The notes beneath the pieces are model-generated. The model worked only from the letters and a program-made list of their open reading frames with translations, had not been told where the DNA came from and ran no database searches. Positions 1-8,587 of a DNA stretch of 64,000 nucleotides are shown piece after piece; position 1 is the first letter of the stretch, and each line of letters begins with the position of its first letter. Source of the DNA: Rugamonas apoptosis (GTDB taxonomy: Bacteria > Pseudomonadota > Gammaproteobacteria > Burkholderiales > Burkholderiaceae_D). The DNA lies in NCBI RefSeq assembly GCF_014042355.1, contig NZ_JACEZU010000007.1:186001-250000 (forward strand), given 5' to 3'. The position numbers were made by a program, and so were the translations under genes.

Positions 1-1071
1 TGGAATCCCCAGGCCTGCGCCGACCTGCGCGCCTTCGCCGAGGCCAACGCGCTGCCGGTCGCGTGCGCGTTCCGCTTCCAGGACCTGCTCGACAATGCGC
101 ACCCGAACTATGTGGGCGACGTGGGCATCGGCATCAATCCCAAGCTGGCCGCGCGCGTGCGCGAGGCGGATGTGATCCTGGCCATCGGCCCGCGCCTGGG
201 CGAAATGACCACCAGCGGCTACAGCCTGCTCGATGCGCCGGTGCCGAAACAGCGCCTGATCCACATCCACGCCGACGCCGAGGAACTGGGCAGCGTGTAC
301 CAGGCCGCCCTGATGGTCAACAGCGGCATGCCGCAAGCGTGCGCCATGCTGGCCGCGATGGCGCCGGTGGACGCGGGCGCCTGGCGCGCCAGCGTGGCCG
401 AAGCCAAGGCCGAACTGCTGGCCTACCAGGAGCAGCCGCCCATCTTCAAGGACGGCAAGGCGCCGCTCGACCTGTGGCAGGTGGTGCAACAGATCCGCGC
501 CATCGCGCCGGCCGATACCATCATCACCAACGGCGCCGGCAATTACGCCACCTGGGCCCACCGTTTCCACCGCTACGGCGGCATGCGCACCCAGCTCGCG
601 CCCACCAGCGGCGCCATGGGCTACAGCGTGCCGTCCGGGGTGGCGGCCAAGATCGTGGCGCCCGAGCGCACCGTGATCACCTTCGCCGGTGACGGTGAAT
701 ACATGATGAACGGCCAGGAGCTGGCCACGGCCGTGCAATACAAGGCGGGCGTGGTCATCATCGTGTTCAACAACGGCATGTTCGGCACCATCCGCATGCA
801 CCAGGAGCGTGACTATCCGGGCCGCGTGTCCGGCACGGTGCTGCATAACCCGGATTTCGCGGCGCTGGCCCAGGCCTACGGCGCGCATGGCGAGACGGTG
901 ACGGAGACGGCCCAGTTCGGGCCGGCGCTGGAACGGGCGCTGGAACATACGCGGGCCAAGCGGCTGCCGGCTGTGATCGAACTGCGCTACGACGGCGACC
1001 TGATCACGCCGGGCGCCACCTTGTCCGCCATCCGCGCCAACGCGCTGGCCGCGCGCGCGGCCAAGCAGTAA
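1..1071 (+). CDS. Thiamine-diphosphate-dependent enzyme, acetolactate synthase-like (5' truncated)
   Basis: The reading frame is open from the first base, so the N-terminal part lies outside the window; about 356 residues are visible. They hold the central and C-terminal domains of the acetolactate synthase/benzoylformate decarboxylase superfamily. The TPP/Mg2+ motif is visible as GDGEYMMNGQ followed by FNNGMFG. Such enzymes act on 2-keto acids (acetolactate, oxalyl-CoA, benzoylformate, glyoxylate carboligase types). The substrate cannot be told from this fragment. There is no adjacent ilvN-type regulatory subunit gene downstream, so a biosynthetic acetolactate synthase is less likely than a catabolic or stand-alone member. 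Confidence 0.85.
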   Translation, partial: WNPQACADLRAFAEANALPVACAFRFQDLLDNAHPNYVGDVGIGINPKLAARVREADVILAIGPRLGEMTTSGYSLLDAPVPKQRLIHIHADAEELGSVYQAALMVNSGMPQACAMLAAMAPVDAGAWRASVAEAKAELLAYQEQPPIFKDGKAPLDLWQVVQQIRAIAPADTIITNGAGNYATWAHRFHRYGGMRTQLAPTSGAMGYSVPSGVAAKIVAPERTVITFAGDGEYMMNGQELATAVQYKAGVVIIVFNNGMFGTIRMHQERDYPGRVSGTVLHNPDFAALAQAYGAHGETVTETAQFGPALERALEHTRAKRLPAVIELRYDGDLITPGATLSAIRANALAARAAKQ

Positions 1072-1174
1072 GCGCAGCGCGGGGCGGCCGGCGCCCAGCC
1101 AGACCCGCCGCAGGACGCGCCGAGGCCTCGCAGCAGGTCTTGCTTCAGGCCTCAGGCCTCTATTCAGCCTGCAT

Positions 1175-1831
1175 TCAGGCCTGCGTGGCGGGCAACGGCT
1201 CGGCCACGCCGGGCTGGCGCTGCGGCGCCCTCTTGTCGTCCTGGCGCTTGGGCGCCGGCGGCTTGCCGCCCTCGTTTTTCAGCATGGGCGCTTCCTCGCC
1301 GCCATGTTCCGGCGCCGGTGCCGGCTCGCCCTCGGCGGCGGCCGGCTTATGCGACGCTGGACAAGCACGGCAAGCGCCCGGCTTGCGGCCAAAATCGACC
1401 ACCTTGGGCAGGCGCATGGGCACCGAGCCATCATCGCAGTAGGCGCCATCGAGCAGCAGCGTATTGCCATCGTCCGACAGCTTGCCGCTGATGGCGCGTT
1501 CGTCCTCACCCGGCGGGGTGACGGTGAACACCAACTGGTGGCCGCGCGGGTCGATATTGACGTCGCTGGCCACCACCGGCCAGCTCAAGCCGCCGGCCGT
1601 GTACTCATAGAGCACCGTATCGACTTCCGCGAAGCGCTGCAGCGTGATGCGCTGGCCGCCGAATTCGCCGCTGCCGGGATGCAGGCACAGGTCGGAGAAC
1701 ACCAGCATGCCGTACCGGGGCAAAGCGGCGGCGGGACGGCGCGCCACCTTGGGCGCGGCCAGCGCGGCGCAGGACGCCAGCAGGATCAGACAGGCCAGCG
1801 CGGCGCGGCCGGCGGAACGGGTGGGCATCAT
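1175..1831 (-). CDS. Hypothetical exported protein with Pro/Ala/Glu-rich tail
   Basis: About 218 residues. The start is placed at a tandem ATG-ATG because it directly precedes a signal peptide (MMPTRSAGRA then a hydrophobic stretch ending CAALAA); a longer upstream reading is possible but has no such feature. The mature part has a beta-rich domain of about 120 residues with two Cys pairs near its end (C-D-D-G and CRAC). A charged, Pro/Ala-rich low-complexity tail of about 60 residues follows. No known family is recognised. The gene converges with the TPP enzyme upstream and lies just downstream of the porin gene on the same strand. Confidence 0.6.
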   Translation of the reverse strand: MMPTRSAGRAALACLILLASCAALAAPKVARRPAAALPRYGMLVFSDLCLHPGSGEFGGQRITLQRFAEVDTVLYEYTAGGLSWPVVASDVNIDPRGHQLVFTVTPPGEDERAISGKLSDDGNTLLLDGAYCDDGSVPMRLPKVVDFGRKPGACRACPASHKPAAAEGEPAPAPEHGGEEAPMLKNEGGKPPAPKRQDDKRAPQRQPGVAEPLPATQA

Positions 1832-1973
1832 GGTGGAAACAGGAATGATATTGAAGGAATATTCTACCGCCTGGCGAACGCCGGCGGTGGTGGATGGCGC
1901 ATCGCCGTCCGTAAACGCACATCGGCCGCGCGAACGCGGCCGATGTGTCATCTAAATCCGAACTAAGCGGAAA

Positions 1974-3002
1974 TTAGAAGTTGTGCTTCACGCCAACGTT
2001 GAACGCCTTGTCGCCGGTGCCGGCTTCGGTGTTGTTGCCAACGGTGTAGAACGCGCCGTTCTTGTTCTTGATCTTGGCATAAGCGACGTAGGCGCTGGTA
2101 CGCTTCGACAGAGCGTGGGTGTAGCCGATGGCCCACTGGTCAGCGTCTTGGTTAGCGGCCAGCTTGTCGTTCTTACGGGTGAACGAAGCGATCACGCTGC
2201 CTGCTGGACCGACTGGCACGGTGGCGCCAACCAGGATGTTGTTGCTGTCAACAGCAGCGGTGGTCTGGGTCAGTTGACCTTTGTCACGGCCGTAGGCGAA
2301 GAAAGCCTTGGCAACCTGGAAGTCGTAGTTCACGGCCAGCAGGGAGTCGTGGCCCATAGGAGCGGACACTGCCGTGTCGTTGTTACGGCTGTTGTAAGCG
2401 AAGCTCGCGTTCAGCGGGCCGTTCGAGTAACCGATCGAACCACCGATCTGACGCTGGGCCTTGGCGCTGCCGTTTTGCTCGCCAGCGCTGTACGACAGTT
2501 CAGCCTGCACGCCGTTCAGCGACGGGGTACGGTAGGTCACGGCGTTGCTGTTGCGGGTCAGGGTGTCGGTGGTCGCGAACAGGTTCTTGGCGGTACCAGC
2601 CAGGCCCAGGGCGAACGGGTCAGCCACGTCGCGCAGGGTTTCGTAGTACGGGGTGTACTGACGGCCCAGCAGCACGGTGCCGGCGTCTTTCGACACCAGA
2701 CCAACGTACGATTGACGGTTAGCGATCGAACCAGCGACGTCGGACGCGCCGGTGTCAGCCTTGATGCCCGATTCCAGGACGAACACGGCGCTCAGACCGC
2801 CGCCCAGATCTTCGGTGCCCTTGAAGCCCAGACGCGAAGCCGAAGCCACGCCGGAGGTAACTTTGGTCACGGTGCCAGCTGCACCACCACGCTCGCTCAC
2901 GATGCCGGCATCAACGGTACCGTAGATCGTAACGTTCGACTGAGCGAAAGCAACGTTGCTCATTGCGCCCAGGATTGCGATGGAGATAAGAGATTTTTTC
3001 AT
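1974..3002 (-). CDS. Gram-negative porin, OmpC/Omp32-like
   Basis: 342-residue outer-membrane trimeric porin of the betaproteobacterial general-porin family (Gram_neg_porin, 16 strands). It has a clear signal peptide (MKKSLISIAILGAMSNVAFA, cleavage before QSNVTIYG), the usual N-terminal VTIYGTVDAGI strand, an SRLGFKG segment and the C-terminal terminal-Phe strand ending VGVKHNF, required for BAM recognition. A GAAGGA ribosome-binding site lies just upstream of the ATG. Codon use looks like that of a highly expressed gene, and the upstream gap is long and relatively AT-rich, consistent with a heavily regulated promoter. Confidence 0.95.
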   Translation of the reverse strand: MKKSLISIAILGAMSNVAFAQSNVTIYGTVDAGIVSERGGAAGTVTKVTSGVASASRLGFKGTEDLGGGLSAVFVLESGIKADTGASDVAGSIANRQSYVGLVSKDAGTVLLGRQYTPYYETLRDVADPFALGLAGTAKNLFATTDTLTRNSNAVTYRTPSLNGVQAELSYSAGEQNGSAKAQRQIGGSIGYSNGPLNASFAYNSRNNDTAVSAPMGHDSLLAVNYDFQVAKAFFAYGRDKGQLTQTTAAVDSNNILVGATVPVGPAGSVIASFTRKNDKLAANQDADQWAIGYTHALSKRTSAYVAYAKIKNKNGAFYTVGNNTEAGTGDKAFNVGVKHNF

Positions 3003-4295
3003 TACGTGATTCCTTCAGTTGTGTTGCGGGTAAAAAGGTAAAGCTAGTGCTACGCCTAAATACGGTGCTTATCGGCGCCGGTTGGGGCGTCGTTTATGCG
3101 TGAGGGCAATCTCCCCTGCTGCCACGTCGCTGTCCTTGTTGCCGGACGCGTTCACATTTAAGTTGCGGCCGATTTAATCGTGCCGGCTTTATCGCAGTGC
3201 TTGTGGCACCGGAGGCGGCACTATACTGACGCTTTGAGTATCCATCAAGTGTAAAAACGTTCATATTGGTTATCGCCTGCGGCGATTCCCACGCTGCCAC
3301 CAAGATGGTTTTTCAAAAACAGCAATATTTTACCGCATCGCAATATAACCTGCCGAGGCAGCCCACTAACTTGTCAAATCCGCACGGATGAACTTACTGC
3401 GGCACCCCGGCAAGCCGGACCGCACATACCTGCTGCAATTGAAAAATGCACCAGTGTCGGACTAAGTAAAAATAGCTACATTGCTATTTCTGGCTGTATT
3501 TTATACCGAACCTTTGCTCGGCACACTTATACCAAATATGTAGATGCGGCCCAGCCCGGAGAATGTTTGGCAGTTTCCGTAGAAAAACACGGGGCTGGAC
3601 CGACTTTGCCTATAGTGAGAGTGCTCAATTAATGAAGTAAATTCTGCCCCGGCGGCGCCCTGCTGCGACGCAGCAGCAATTTGTAAGCAATTGCTACTTG
3701 TTGTCGAGAGACGACAGTAAACGTCTGGCCTCAACCGCCGCGAGGCCGCACACGGCCACTGACGCCGGCCATGACCGGCCCGACAACATGAAATGTCTTC
3801 ATGAAAACGCCAACCGGGCCAGCATTGCGGCTGCGCTGCCCGTCATTTAACAATTAGCGTCTCCACAGGCCGCGCGGCGTCCCCGCCCGGTGCCCGCACC
3901 GGCACACCGGCGCGCCCCGCACACCGTCCGGCGCAACCCAGGCGGCCGGCCCGGCAGGCCCGTAAACCATGCCTCGTCACAACATTCTTGATTTTTTTCA
4001 CCCGCGCCCCAACTTTTTTGTCCATGGCAAATTGCGAGCATTTGCAGTATTTTTCGCATTAGTTCTTTATGTCAACAGTGTGTCGTGGACAAGGTTCTAT
4101 ACTGTGGATAAGTGGCTCCGCGTGACGGGCGGAGGTGGGCACTTTGTTCTCCGAAACGAGGTTAGAATGCAGGTCGCGTCGCGGAGAAGTCAGGGCTGGC
4201 GGCGTGCAACCATACCGAGCCAATGCCTATCCCTACGGCACCCAAACCATGTGCGAAAACCAGCGTCTACCCGATTCCCGTAGCCGCACAAGCTG
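3003..4295. other. 1.3-kb intergenic region, AT-richer than surroundings
   Basis: No convincing protein gene is seen on either strand; the short open frames here lack ribosome-binding sites and have unbalanced composition. The part next to 3002 must hold the porin promoter (minus strand) and the part next to 4295 the promoter of the MerR-type regulator. Small inverted repeats are present at 3470-3489 (AAATAGC/GCTATTT) and 3660-3676 (CTGCTGC/GCAGCAG). T-runs at about 3991-3998 and 4013-4019 are not preceded by clear hairpins. A small regulatory RNA is possible but not demonstrated. Confidence 0.5.
3470..3489. repeat. Short inverted repeat in the porin/merR gap
   Basis: Perfect 7-bp arms AAATAGC and GCTATTT around a 6-nt loop. 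AT-rich and isolated; could be a protein-binding site or a weak hairpin. Confidence 0.35.
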
Positions 4296-5249
4296 ATGAA
4301 AACTAACGCCCTCACTTTGCCTGTTTCGAGCACCATCAGCGACGTCGAGCGCGATACCGGCGTGGCCAAGGAAACCTTGCGGGTGTGGGAGCGGCGCTAC
4401 GATTTCCCGCAACCGCTGCGCGACGCCCATGGCGAGCGCGTCTATCCGGTGGAACAGGTGCGCAAGCTGCGCCTGATTAAACGCCTGATCGACCTGGGCT
4501 TCCGTCCCGGCAAATTGATCGGCTACAGCGCCGAGGAATTGCAGGCCATGGCCGAGCGCGCCGTACAACCCGGCCCCAACCTGCCCCTCCCCCACCCCGA
4601 GCATCAGCAATTGCTGGACCTGTGCAAGGCGCACGACATGGATGCGCTGCGCCGCCGCCTGTCGCAGGCGCTGCTGGTGATGGGCTTGAAAAGCTTCGTG
4701 ATCGACCTGGTGGCGCCGCTGACCCGGCTGGTGGGCGAAGCCTGGGCCAGCGGCAAGTTGGCCGTGTTCGAGGAACACCTGTACACGGAAACGCTGAAAA
4801 TGGTGGTGCGCAGCGCCATCTTTTCCGTCCCGCAAGCGAACGCGGCCAGCATCGGCGCGCCCCGCATCATCCTCACCACCCTGCCCCAGGACCGCCACAG
4901 CCTGGGCCTGCTCATGGCCGAGGCCATGTGCGTGGTGGAAGGGGCCCATTGCGTGTCGCTGGGCGTGCAGACGCCGCTGCTGGAAGTGGTGGAGGCCGCC
5001 CGCGTGTTGCAGGGGGATATCGTGGCGCTGTCGTTCTCGGCGTCGATGAATCCGCGCCAGGCGCTCGACAGCCTGGCCGAACTGCATATGCGCCTGCCGG
5101 AGACGACTGAACTCTGGGCCGGCGGCAACAACGCGGCGCTGCGCCGGCGCAATCCCAAGTTCGTGCGGGTCCTTAACCTGGCCGACATCGGCCATGCCAT
5201 CGCGGAATGGCGCTTGCGCCACCCGCGCCACAGCGCCCGCGCCGGCTGA
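4296..5249 (+). CDS. MerR-family regulator with B12-binding domain, CarH/LitR-like
   Basis: 317 residues in the arrangement of the adenosylcobalamin photoreceptor CarH: MerR winged helix (about 14-82, VAKETLRVWERRYDFPQP), a four-helix B12-cap domain (about 100-180) and a Rossmann B12-binding domain (about 188-310). The cap-domain signature W-x9-EH is intact (W150, E160, H161). The lower-ligand motif D-x-H-x-x-G is intact as D199-R-H201-S-L-G204. The residue after the cap Trp is Ala151, where Thermus CarH has the His that ligates cobalt after photolysis. In known members, light breaks the Co-C bond, the tetramer falls apart and DNA is released; whether this one senses light or only B12 is unknown. 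The target genes are not obvious from the neighbours; ftsY follows in the same direction after 152 bp. Confidence 0.85.
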   Translation: MKTNALTLPVSSTISDVERDTGVAKETLRVWERRYDFPQPLRDAHGERVYPVEQVRKLRLIKRLIDLGFRPGKLIGYSAEELQAMAERAVQPGPNLPLPHPEHQQLLDLCKAHDMDALRRRLSQALLVMGLKSFVIDLVAPLTRLVGEAWASGKLAVFEEHLYTETLKMVVRSAIFSVPQANAASIGAPRIILTTLPQDRHSLGLLMAEAMCVVEGAHCVSLGVQTPLLEVVEAARVLQGDIVALSFSASMNPRQALDSLAELHMRLPETTELWAGGNNAALRRRNPKFVRVLNLADIGHAIAEWRLRHPRHSARAG

Positions 5250-5401
5250 CCAGCGTGCCGGCGGCCCGTGCGGCGGACGCCCAATCTTGCCATTCAGACA
5301 GCCCAGGCGGGCCGTCCCGCCCCGCGCTCTGGTAAAATATCGCCATTCCCAGTGTCCGGCGCCGCCGGCCATCCGCTTGAAGCGCCTTCAATCACACACC
5401 C

Positions 5402-6499
5402 ATGTTTAGTTTCTTCAAGAAAAAACCCGTCGTTCCTGAAACGCCGCCCGCCGCCGCGCCGGCCCCTACTCCCACCGCTCCACCTGCCGCCGTCCCACCT
5501 GTGGCCGCTCCGCCTGCCGCCGAGTTACAGCCCGGGTCTCAGCCCATCTCCGCCCCGGTGCCGGCCGCCGAGCCGCTGCTGGCCGTGGAAGAGCCGGCGC
5601 CGCGCCAGTCCTGGATCTCGCGCCTGAAGGCGGGCCTGTCGAAAACCTCGGCCAACCTGTCCATCCTGTTCGTCGGCGCCAAGATCGACGACGACCTGTA
5701 CGATGAGCTGGAGGCGGCCCTGCTGATGGCCGACGCCGGCGTCGATGCCACCCAATACCTGCTCGACGCGCTCAAGCGCAAGGTCAAGGAAGACAAGCTG
5801 CTGGACGCGGCCGCCGTCAAGGCCGCCCTGCGCACGCTGATGATCGACCTGCTGACGCCGCTGCAGCGCCCGTTCGAGCTGGGCCGCCATCAGCCGCTGG
5901 TGATGATGATTTCCGGCGTCAACGGCGCCGGCAAGACCACCACCATCGGCAAGCTGGCCAAGCACATGCAGTCGCACGGCCAGTCCGTGCTGCTGGCCGC
6001 CGGCGACACCTTCCGCGCCGCCGCCCGCGAGCAATTGATGGTCTGGGGCCAGCGCAACAACGTCACGGTGATCTCGCAAGCGTCGGGCGACCCGGCCGCC
6101 GTCTCGTTCGACGCCGTGCAATCGGGCAAGGCGCGCGGCATCGACGTGGTGATGGTGGACACGGCCGGCCGCCTGCCGACCCAGTTACACCTGATGGAAG
6201 AGCTGAAAAAGGTCAAGCGCGTGATCGGCAAGGGCATGGAAGGCGCGCCCCACGAAACGCTGCTGGTGATCGACGGCAACACGGGCCAGAACGCGCTGGC
6301 CCAGGTCAAGGCTTTCGACGACGCGCTGCAACTGACGGGCCTGGTGATCACCAAGCTGGACGGCACGGCCAAGGGCGGCGTGCTGGCCGCCATCGCCCGC
6401 GTGCGTCCGGTGCCCGTGTACTTCATCGGCATCGGTGAAAAGATTGAAGACTTGCAGCCCTTCGTGGCGGCCGATTTTGTCGAAGCCCTGCTCGGATGA
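5402..6499 (+). CDS. ftsY: Signal recognition particle receptor FtsY
   Basis: 365-residue SRP-receptor GTPase that docks SRP-ribosome complexes at the inner membrane. It has an N-terminal Ala/Pro-rich linker (about 10-68) in place of the acidic A domain of E. coli, then the N domain and the G domain with GVNGAGKTT (172-180), DTFRAAAREQ (202-211), DTAGR (253-257) and TKLDG (317-321). The upstream sequence has an extended -10-like TGGTAAAAT at about 5330-5338. The stop overlaps the ftsE start (ATGA), the classic ftsYEX arrangement. Confidence 0.97.
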   Translation: MFSFFKKKPVVPETPPAAAPAPTPTAPPAAVPPVAAPPAAELQPGSQPISAPVPAAEPLLAVEEPAPRQSWISRLKAGLSKTSANLSILFVGAKIDDDLYDELEAALLMADAGVDATQYLLDALKRKVKEDKLLDAAAVKAALRTLMIDLLTPLQRPFELGRHQPLVMMISGVNGAGKTTTIGKLAKHMQSHGQSVLLAAGDTFRAAAREQLMVWGQRNNVTVISQASGDPAAVSFDAVQSGKARGIDVVMVDTAGRLPTQLHLMEELKKVKRVIGKGMEGAPHETLLVIDGNTGQNALAQVKAFDDALQLTGLVITKLDGTAKGGVLAAIARVRPVPVYFIGIGEKIEDLQPFVAADFVEALLG

Positions 6500-7179
6500 T
6501 GCCGATGATTGAATTCCAGAACGTCACCAAACAATATTCCCCCGACGCCACCGCCCTGCGCGGCGTGTCGCTGACGGTAGAGAAAGGCGAACTGGTATTT
6601 CTGGCCGGCCCCTCGGGCGCCGGCAAGTCCACCCTGCTGAAGATGATCGCGGCCATGGAGCGCCCCAGCAGCGGACGGGTGCTGGTCAACGGCCAGGACG
6701 TGGGACGCATCAAGCCGGCCGGCCTGCCGTTCCTGCGCCGCAACCTGGGCTTGATCTTCCAACAACAGCGATTACTGACCGACCGCTCCGTGCTCGACAA
6801 TGTGATGCTGCCGCTGCTGGTGACGGGCGCGCCGCGCGCGGCCGCCGAGCAGCGCGCCCGCGCCGCACTCGACAAAGTGGGTTTGCTGGACCGTGCCCTG
6901 GCCCAGCCGCTGGCCCTGTCGGGCGGCGAGCAGCAGCGCGTGTCGATCGCGCGCGCCATCGTCAACCGGCCCCAGATCATCCTGGCCGACGAGCCCACCG
7001 CCAACCTGGACCGCGCCAGCGCCAACCAGGTGCTGGATGCGCTCAAGGCCTTCCATTCCGTCGGCGTGACCTGCCTCATTTCCAGCCACGATGAACAGAT
7101 GCTGGACGCGGCCGCCCGCGTGATCCACCTCCACCACGGCCAGATCGATGGCCAGCAAGACGCGGGAGCGCAAGCATGA
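6496..7179 (+). CDS. ftsE: Cell-division ABC transporter ATPase FtsE
   Basis: 227-residue ATPase of the FtsEX complex, which couples cytokinesis to septal peptidoglycan hydrolysis. Walker A GPSGAGKST is at 38-46, the signature LSGGEQQRV at 141-149 and Walker B ILADEP at 162-167. The start at 6496 overlaps the ftsY stop by 4 bp; two further ATGs (6499, 6505) follow in frame, and 6505 gives the more usual N-terminus MIEFQNV. It is translationally coupled at its end with ftsX by another ATGA. Confidence 0.96.
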   Translation: MMPMIEFQNVTKQYSPDATALRGVSLTVEKGELVFLAGPSGAGKSTLLKMIAAMERPSSGRVLVNGQDVGRIKPAGLPFLRRNLGLIFQQQRLLTDRSVLDNVMLPLLVTGAPRAAAEQRARAALDKVGLLDRALAQPLALSGGEQQRVSIARAIVNRPQIILADEPTANLDRASANQVLDALKAFHSVGVTCLISSHDEQMLDAAARVIHLHHGQIDGQQDAGAQA

Positions 7180-8096
7180 GCAACTGGTTACGGCAACACG
7201 GCTTCGCGCTGGCGGCGGCGCTGGTGCACCTGCGCCGCGCGCCGGGCAGCTTCCTGTTCAATATCATCGTGGTGGCCATCGCGCTGGCGCTGCCGTTCGC
7301 GGGCGTGACCCTGCTCGACAACGTGCGCCCCATGTCCGAACAATTGTCGGTCGATCCCGAAATCAGCGTGTTCCTCCGGCAGGAACTGCCGCGCGCCGAC
7401 GCGGAAGCGATGGCGACCACCCTGCGCCAGCTGGTGGCTGACAAGCAAGCCAAGATCATCTTCACGGCGCGCGAAAAGGCGCTCGACAACCTGAAAACCA
7501 AGAGCGGCCTGACGGACGTGCTCAGCACGCTGGGCGAGAATCCCCTGCCCGACAGCTACGTGCTCAAGCTGGACGCCTTCCGCAACGCCCAGTCCGGCGG
7601 CGACGTGGACGCGCTGGCCGACCAGATCCGCGCCCTGCCCGGGGTGGACACGGTGCAGGTCGATTCGGCCTGGGTCAAGCGCCTGGCCGCGCTGATCAAC
7701 GTGCTGCGGCTGGCCCTGCTGCTGCTGGCCGCCACGCTGGGCACGGTGGTGGTGGCCGTGGTGTTCAACACCATCCGCCTGCAGGTGATGACGCAGCGCG
7801 ACGAGATCGTCGTGTCCAAGCTGATCGGCGCCACCGACACCTTCATCCACCGCCCCTTCTATTACACGGGCGCCCTGTTGGGCCTGTGCGCGGGCGCCGT
7901 GGCGCTGGGCGCGGTGGCGCTGGCCTTGCGCCCGCTCAACACGGCCATCGCCGAGTTCGCCCGCCTGTATGCGTCCGAATTCCAGCTCACGCCGCTGCCG
8001 CCGCTGGCCATGGCCGGGCTGCTGGCCGTGTCGGCCGGATTGGGCCTGGCCGGCGCCGTGCTGTCCGTGCAACGCCACCTGTCGCGCCTGAACTGA
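7176..8096 (+). CDS. ftsX: Cell-division ABC transporter permease FtsX
   Basis: 306-residue inner-membrane partner of FtsE. An N-terminal cytoplasmic segment leads to TM1 (about 23-48), a periplasmic domain (about 50-170) that in the family contacts EnvC-type hydrolase activators, and three more TM segments (about 173-195, 222-247, 270-295) typical of the FtsX/MacB fold. The start overlaps the ftsE stop by 4 bp. A strong intrinsic terminator follows about 50 bp downstream and closes the ftsYEX operon. Confidence 0.95.
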   Translation: MSNWLRQHGFALAAALVHLRRAPGSFLFNIIVVAIALALPFAGVTLLDNVRPMSEQLSVDPEISVFLRQELPRADAEAMATTLRQLVADKQAKIIFTAREKALDNLKTKSGLTDVLSTLGENPLPDSYVLKLDAFRNAQSGGDVDALADQIRALPGVDTVQVDSAWVKRLAALINVLRLALLLLAATLGTVVVAVVFNTIRLQVMTQRDEIVVSKLIGATDTFIHRPFYYTGALLGLCAGAVALGAVALALRPLNTAIAEFARLYASEFQLTPLPPLAMAGLLAVSAGLGLAGAVLSVQRHLSRLN

Positions 8097-8148
8097 GTCA
8101 GCTCGCCCCGGCAGCGCCAACTGCGCTTCATCCAGCTGGTCATGCCCC

Positions 8149-8173
8149 AACCGTGCGTTCGCGCACGGTTTTT
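8149..8173 (+). terminator. Intrinsic terminator of ftsYEX
   Basis: Perfect stem AACCGTGCG / CGCACGGTT (8149-8157, 8162-8170) with a TTCG tetraloop and a T-run through 8173. The most canonical terminator in the window. Confidence 0.92.
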
Positions 8174-8371
8174 CGCCTGTCTCCCGCCTACAATTAAGTT
8201 CCGCTTAAGCTCACCCCCGCATGCTGATCGCGTCATCAGATGCGGCGTACTGTCATTGTGTATGCGACGCCCACATCCGCCGCCGGCCGGTGCCGGCACT
8301 GGATATACAAGCCCCCCAGGTCGCCTGAAAATCGATAGCTTTTTTACTATCAAAGCGATTATGGATGGCGA

Positions 8372-8398
8372 TTGGCACTCAACGACGGAGAGTGCTAA
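8372..8398 (+). promoter_or_regulatory. CIRCE element (HrcA operator) upstream of rpoH
   Basis: TTGGCACTC - 9 nt - GAGTGCTAA, one mismatch from the consensus TTAGCACTC-N9-GAGTGCTAA. HrcA binds CIRCE and represses heat-shock genes until stress titrates GroE from it. The element lies 190 bp before the rpoH start codon and covers the predicted promoter. Confidence 0.9.
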
Positions 8399-8401
8399 TA
8401 T
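8372..8401 (+). promoter_or_regulatory. Predicted sigma70 promoter of rpoH
   Basis: -35 TTGGCA (8372-8377), an 18-bp spacer and -10 TAATAT (8396-8401). The -35 box lies in the left CIRCE arm and the -10 starts in the right arm, so HrcA binding would directly occlude RNA polymerase. Transcription from here would leave an rpoH leader of about 180 nt. Confidence 0.7.
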
Positions 8402-8587
8402 ATGAAACATCGTGGTGCTGGAAATTCTTATAAGCAACTTTTTGCGGCGAGAATAGCCAGTTCCCCAAGCAAGATCGCAGCGGGCAACAGACGGATGACA
8501 GGCTGGTAACAAACAGTAAAATCCGATGTGAACGCCCCGGCTGCATGGCACATTGACACTTGGCACTATCAGCTAGCGAGGAAATAA

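Noticed and set aside
63..692. 209-codon frame overlapping the TPP enzyme
   Set aside because: Arg/Gly/Ala-rich out-of-frame reading of a high-GC gene; the frame-1 reading has the TPP motifs.
1130..1190. Repeated TTCAGGCCT-like segments after the TPP enzyme
   Set aside because: Short, imperfect and irregularly spaced; consistent with GC-rich simple sequence, with no clear hairpin and T-run.
1983..3041. Long open frame (352 codons) opposite the porin gene
   Set aside because: Exactly antisense to a clear porin gene, with Val/Gly/Ala-rich shadow composition and no domain.
3501..3734. 77-codon minus-strand frame in the porin-merR gap
   Set aside because: No ribosome-binding site, no signal peptide or domain, and Ser/Cys-rich composition unlike neighbouring genes.
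4103..4111. TGTGGATAA, a perfect DnaA-box complement
   Set aside because: Single copy with no cluster, no AT-rich unwinding element and no dnaA/dnaN or parAB genes; chance match in an intergenic region.
8142..8405. 87-codon plus-strand frame between ftsX and rpoH
   Set aside because: It runs through the ftsX terminator and the CIRCE/promoter region and has no domain.
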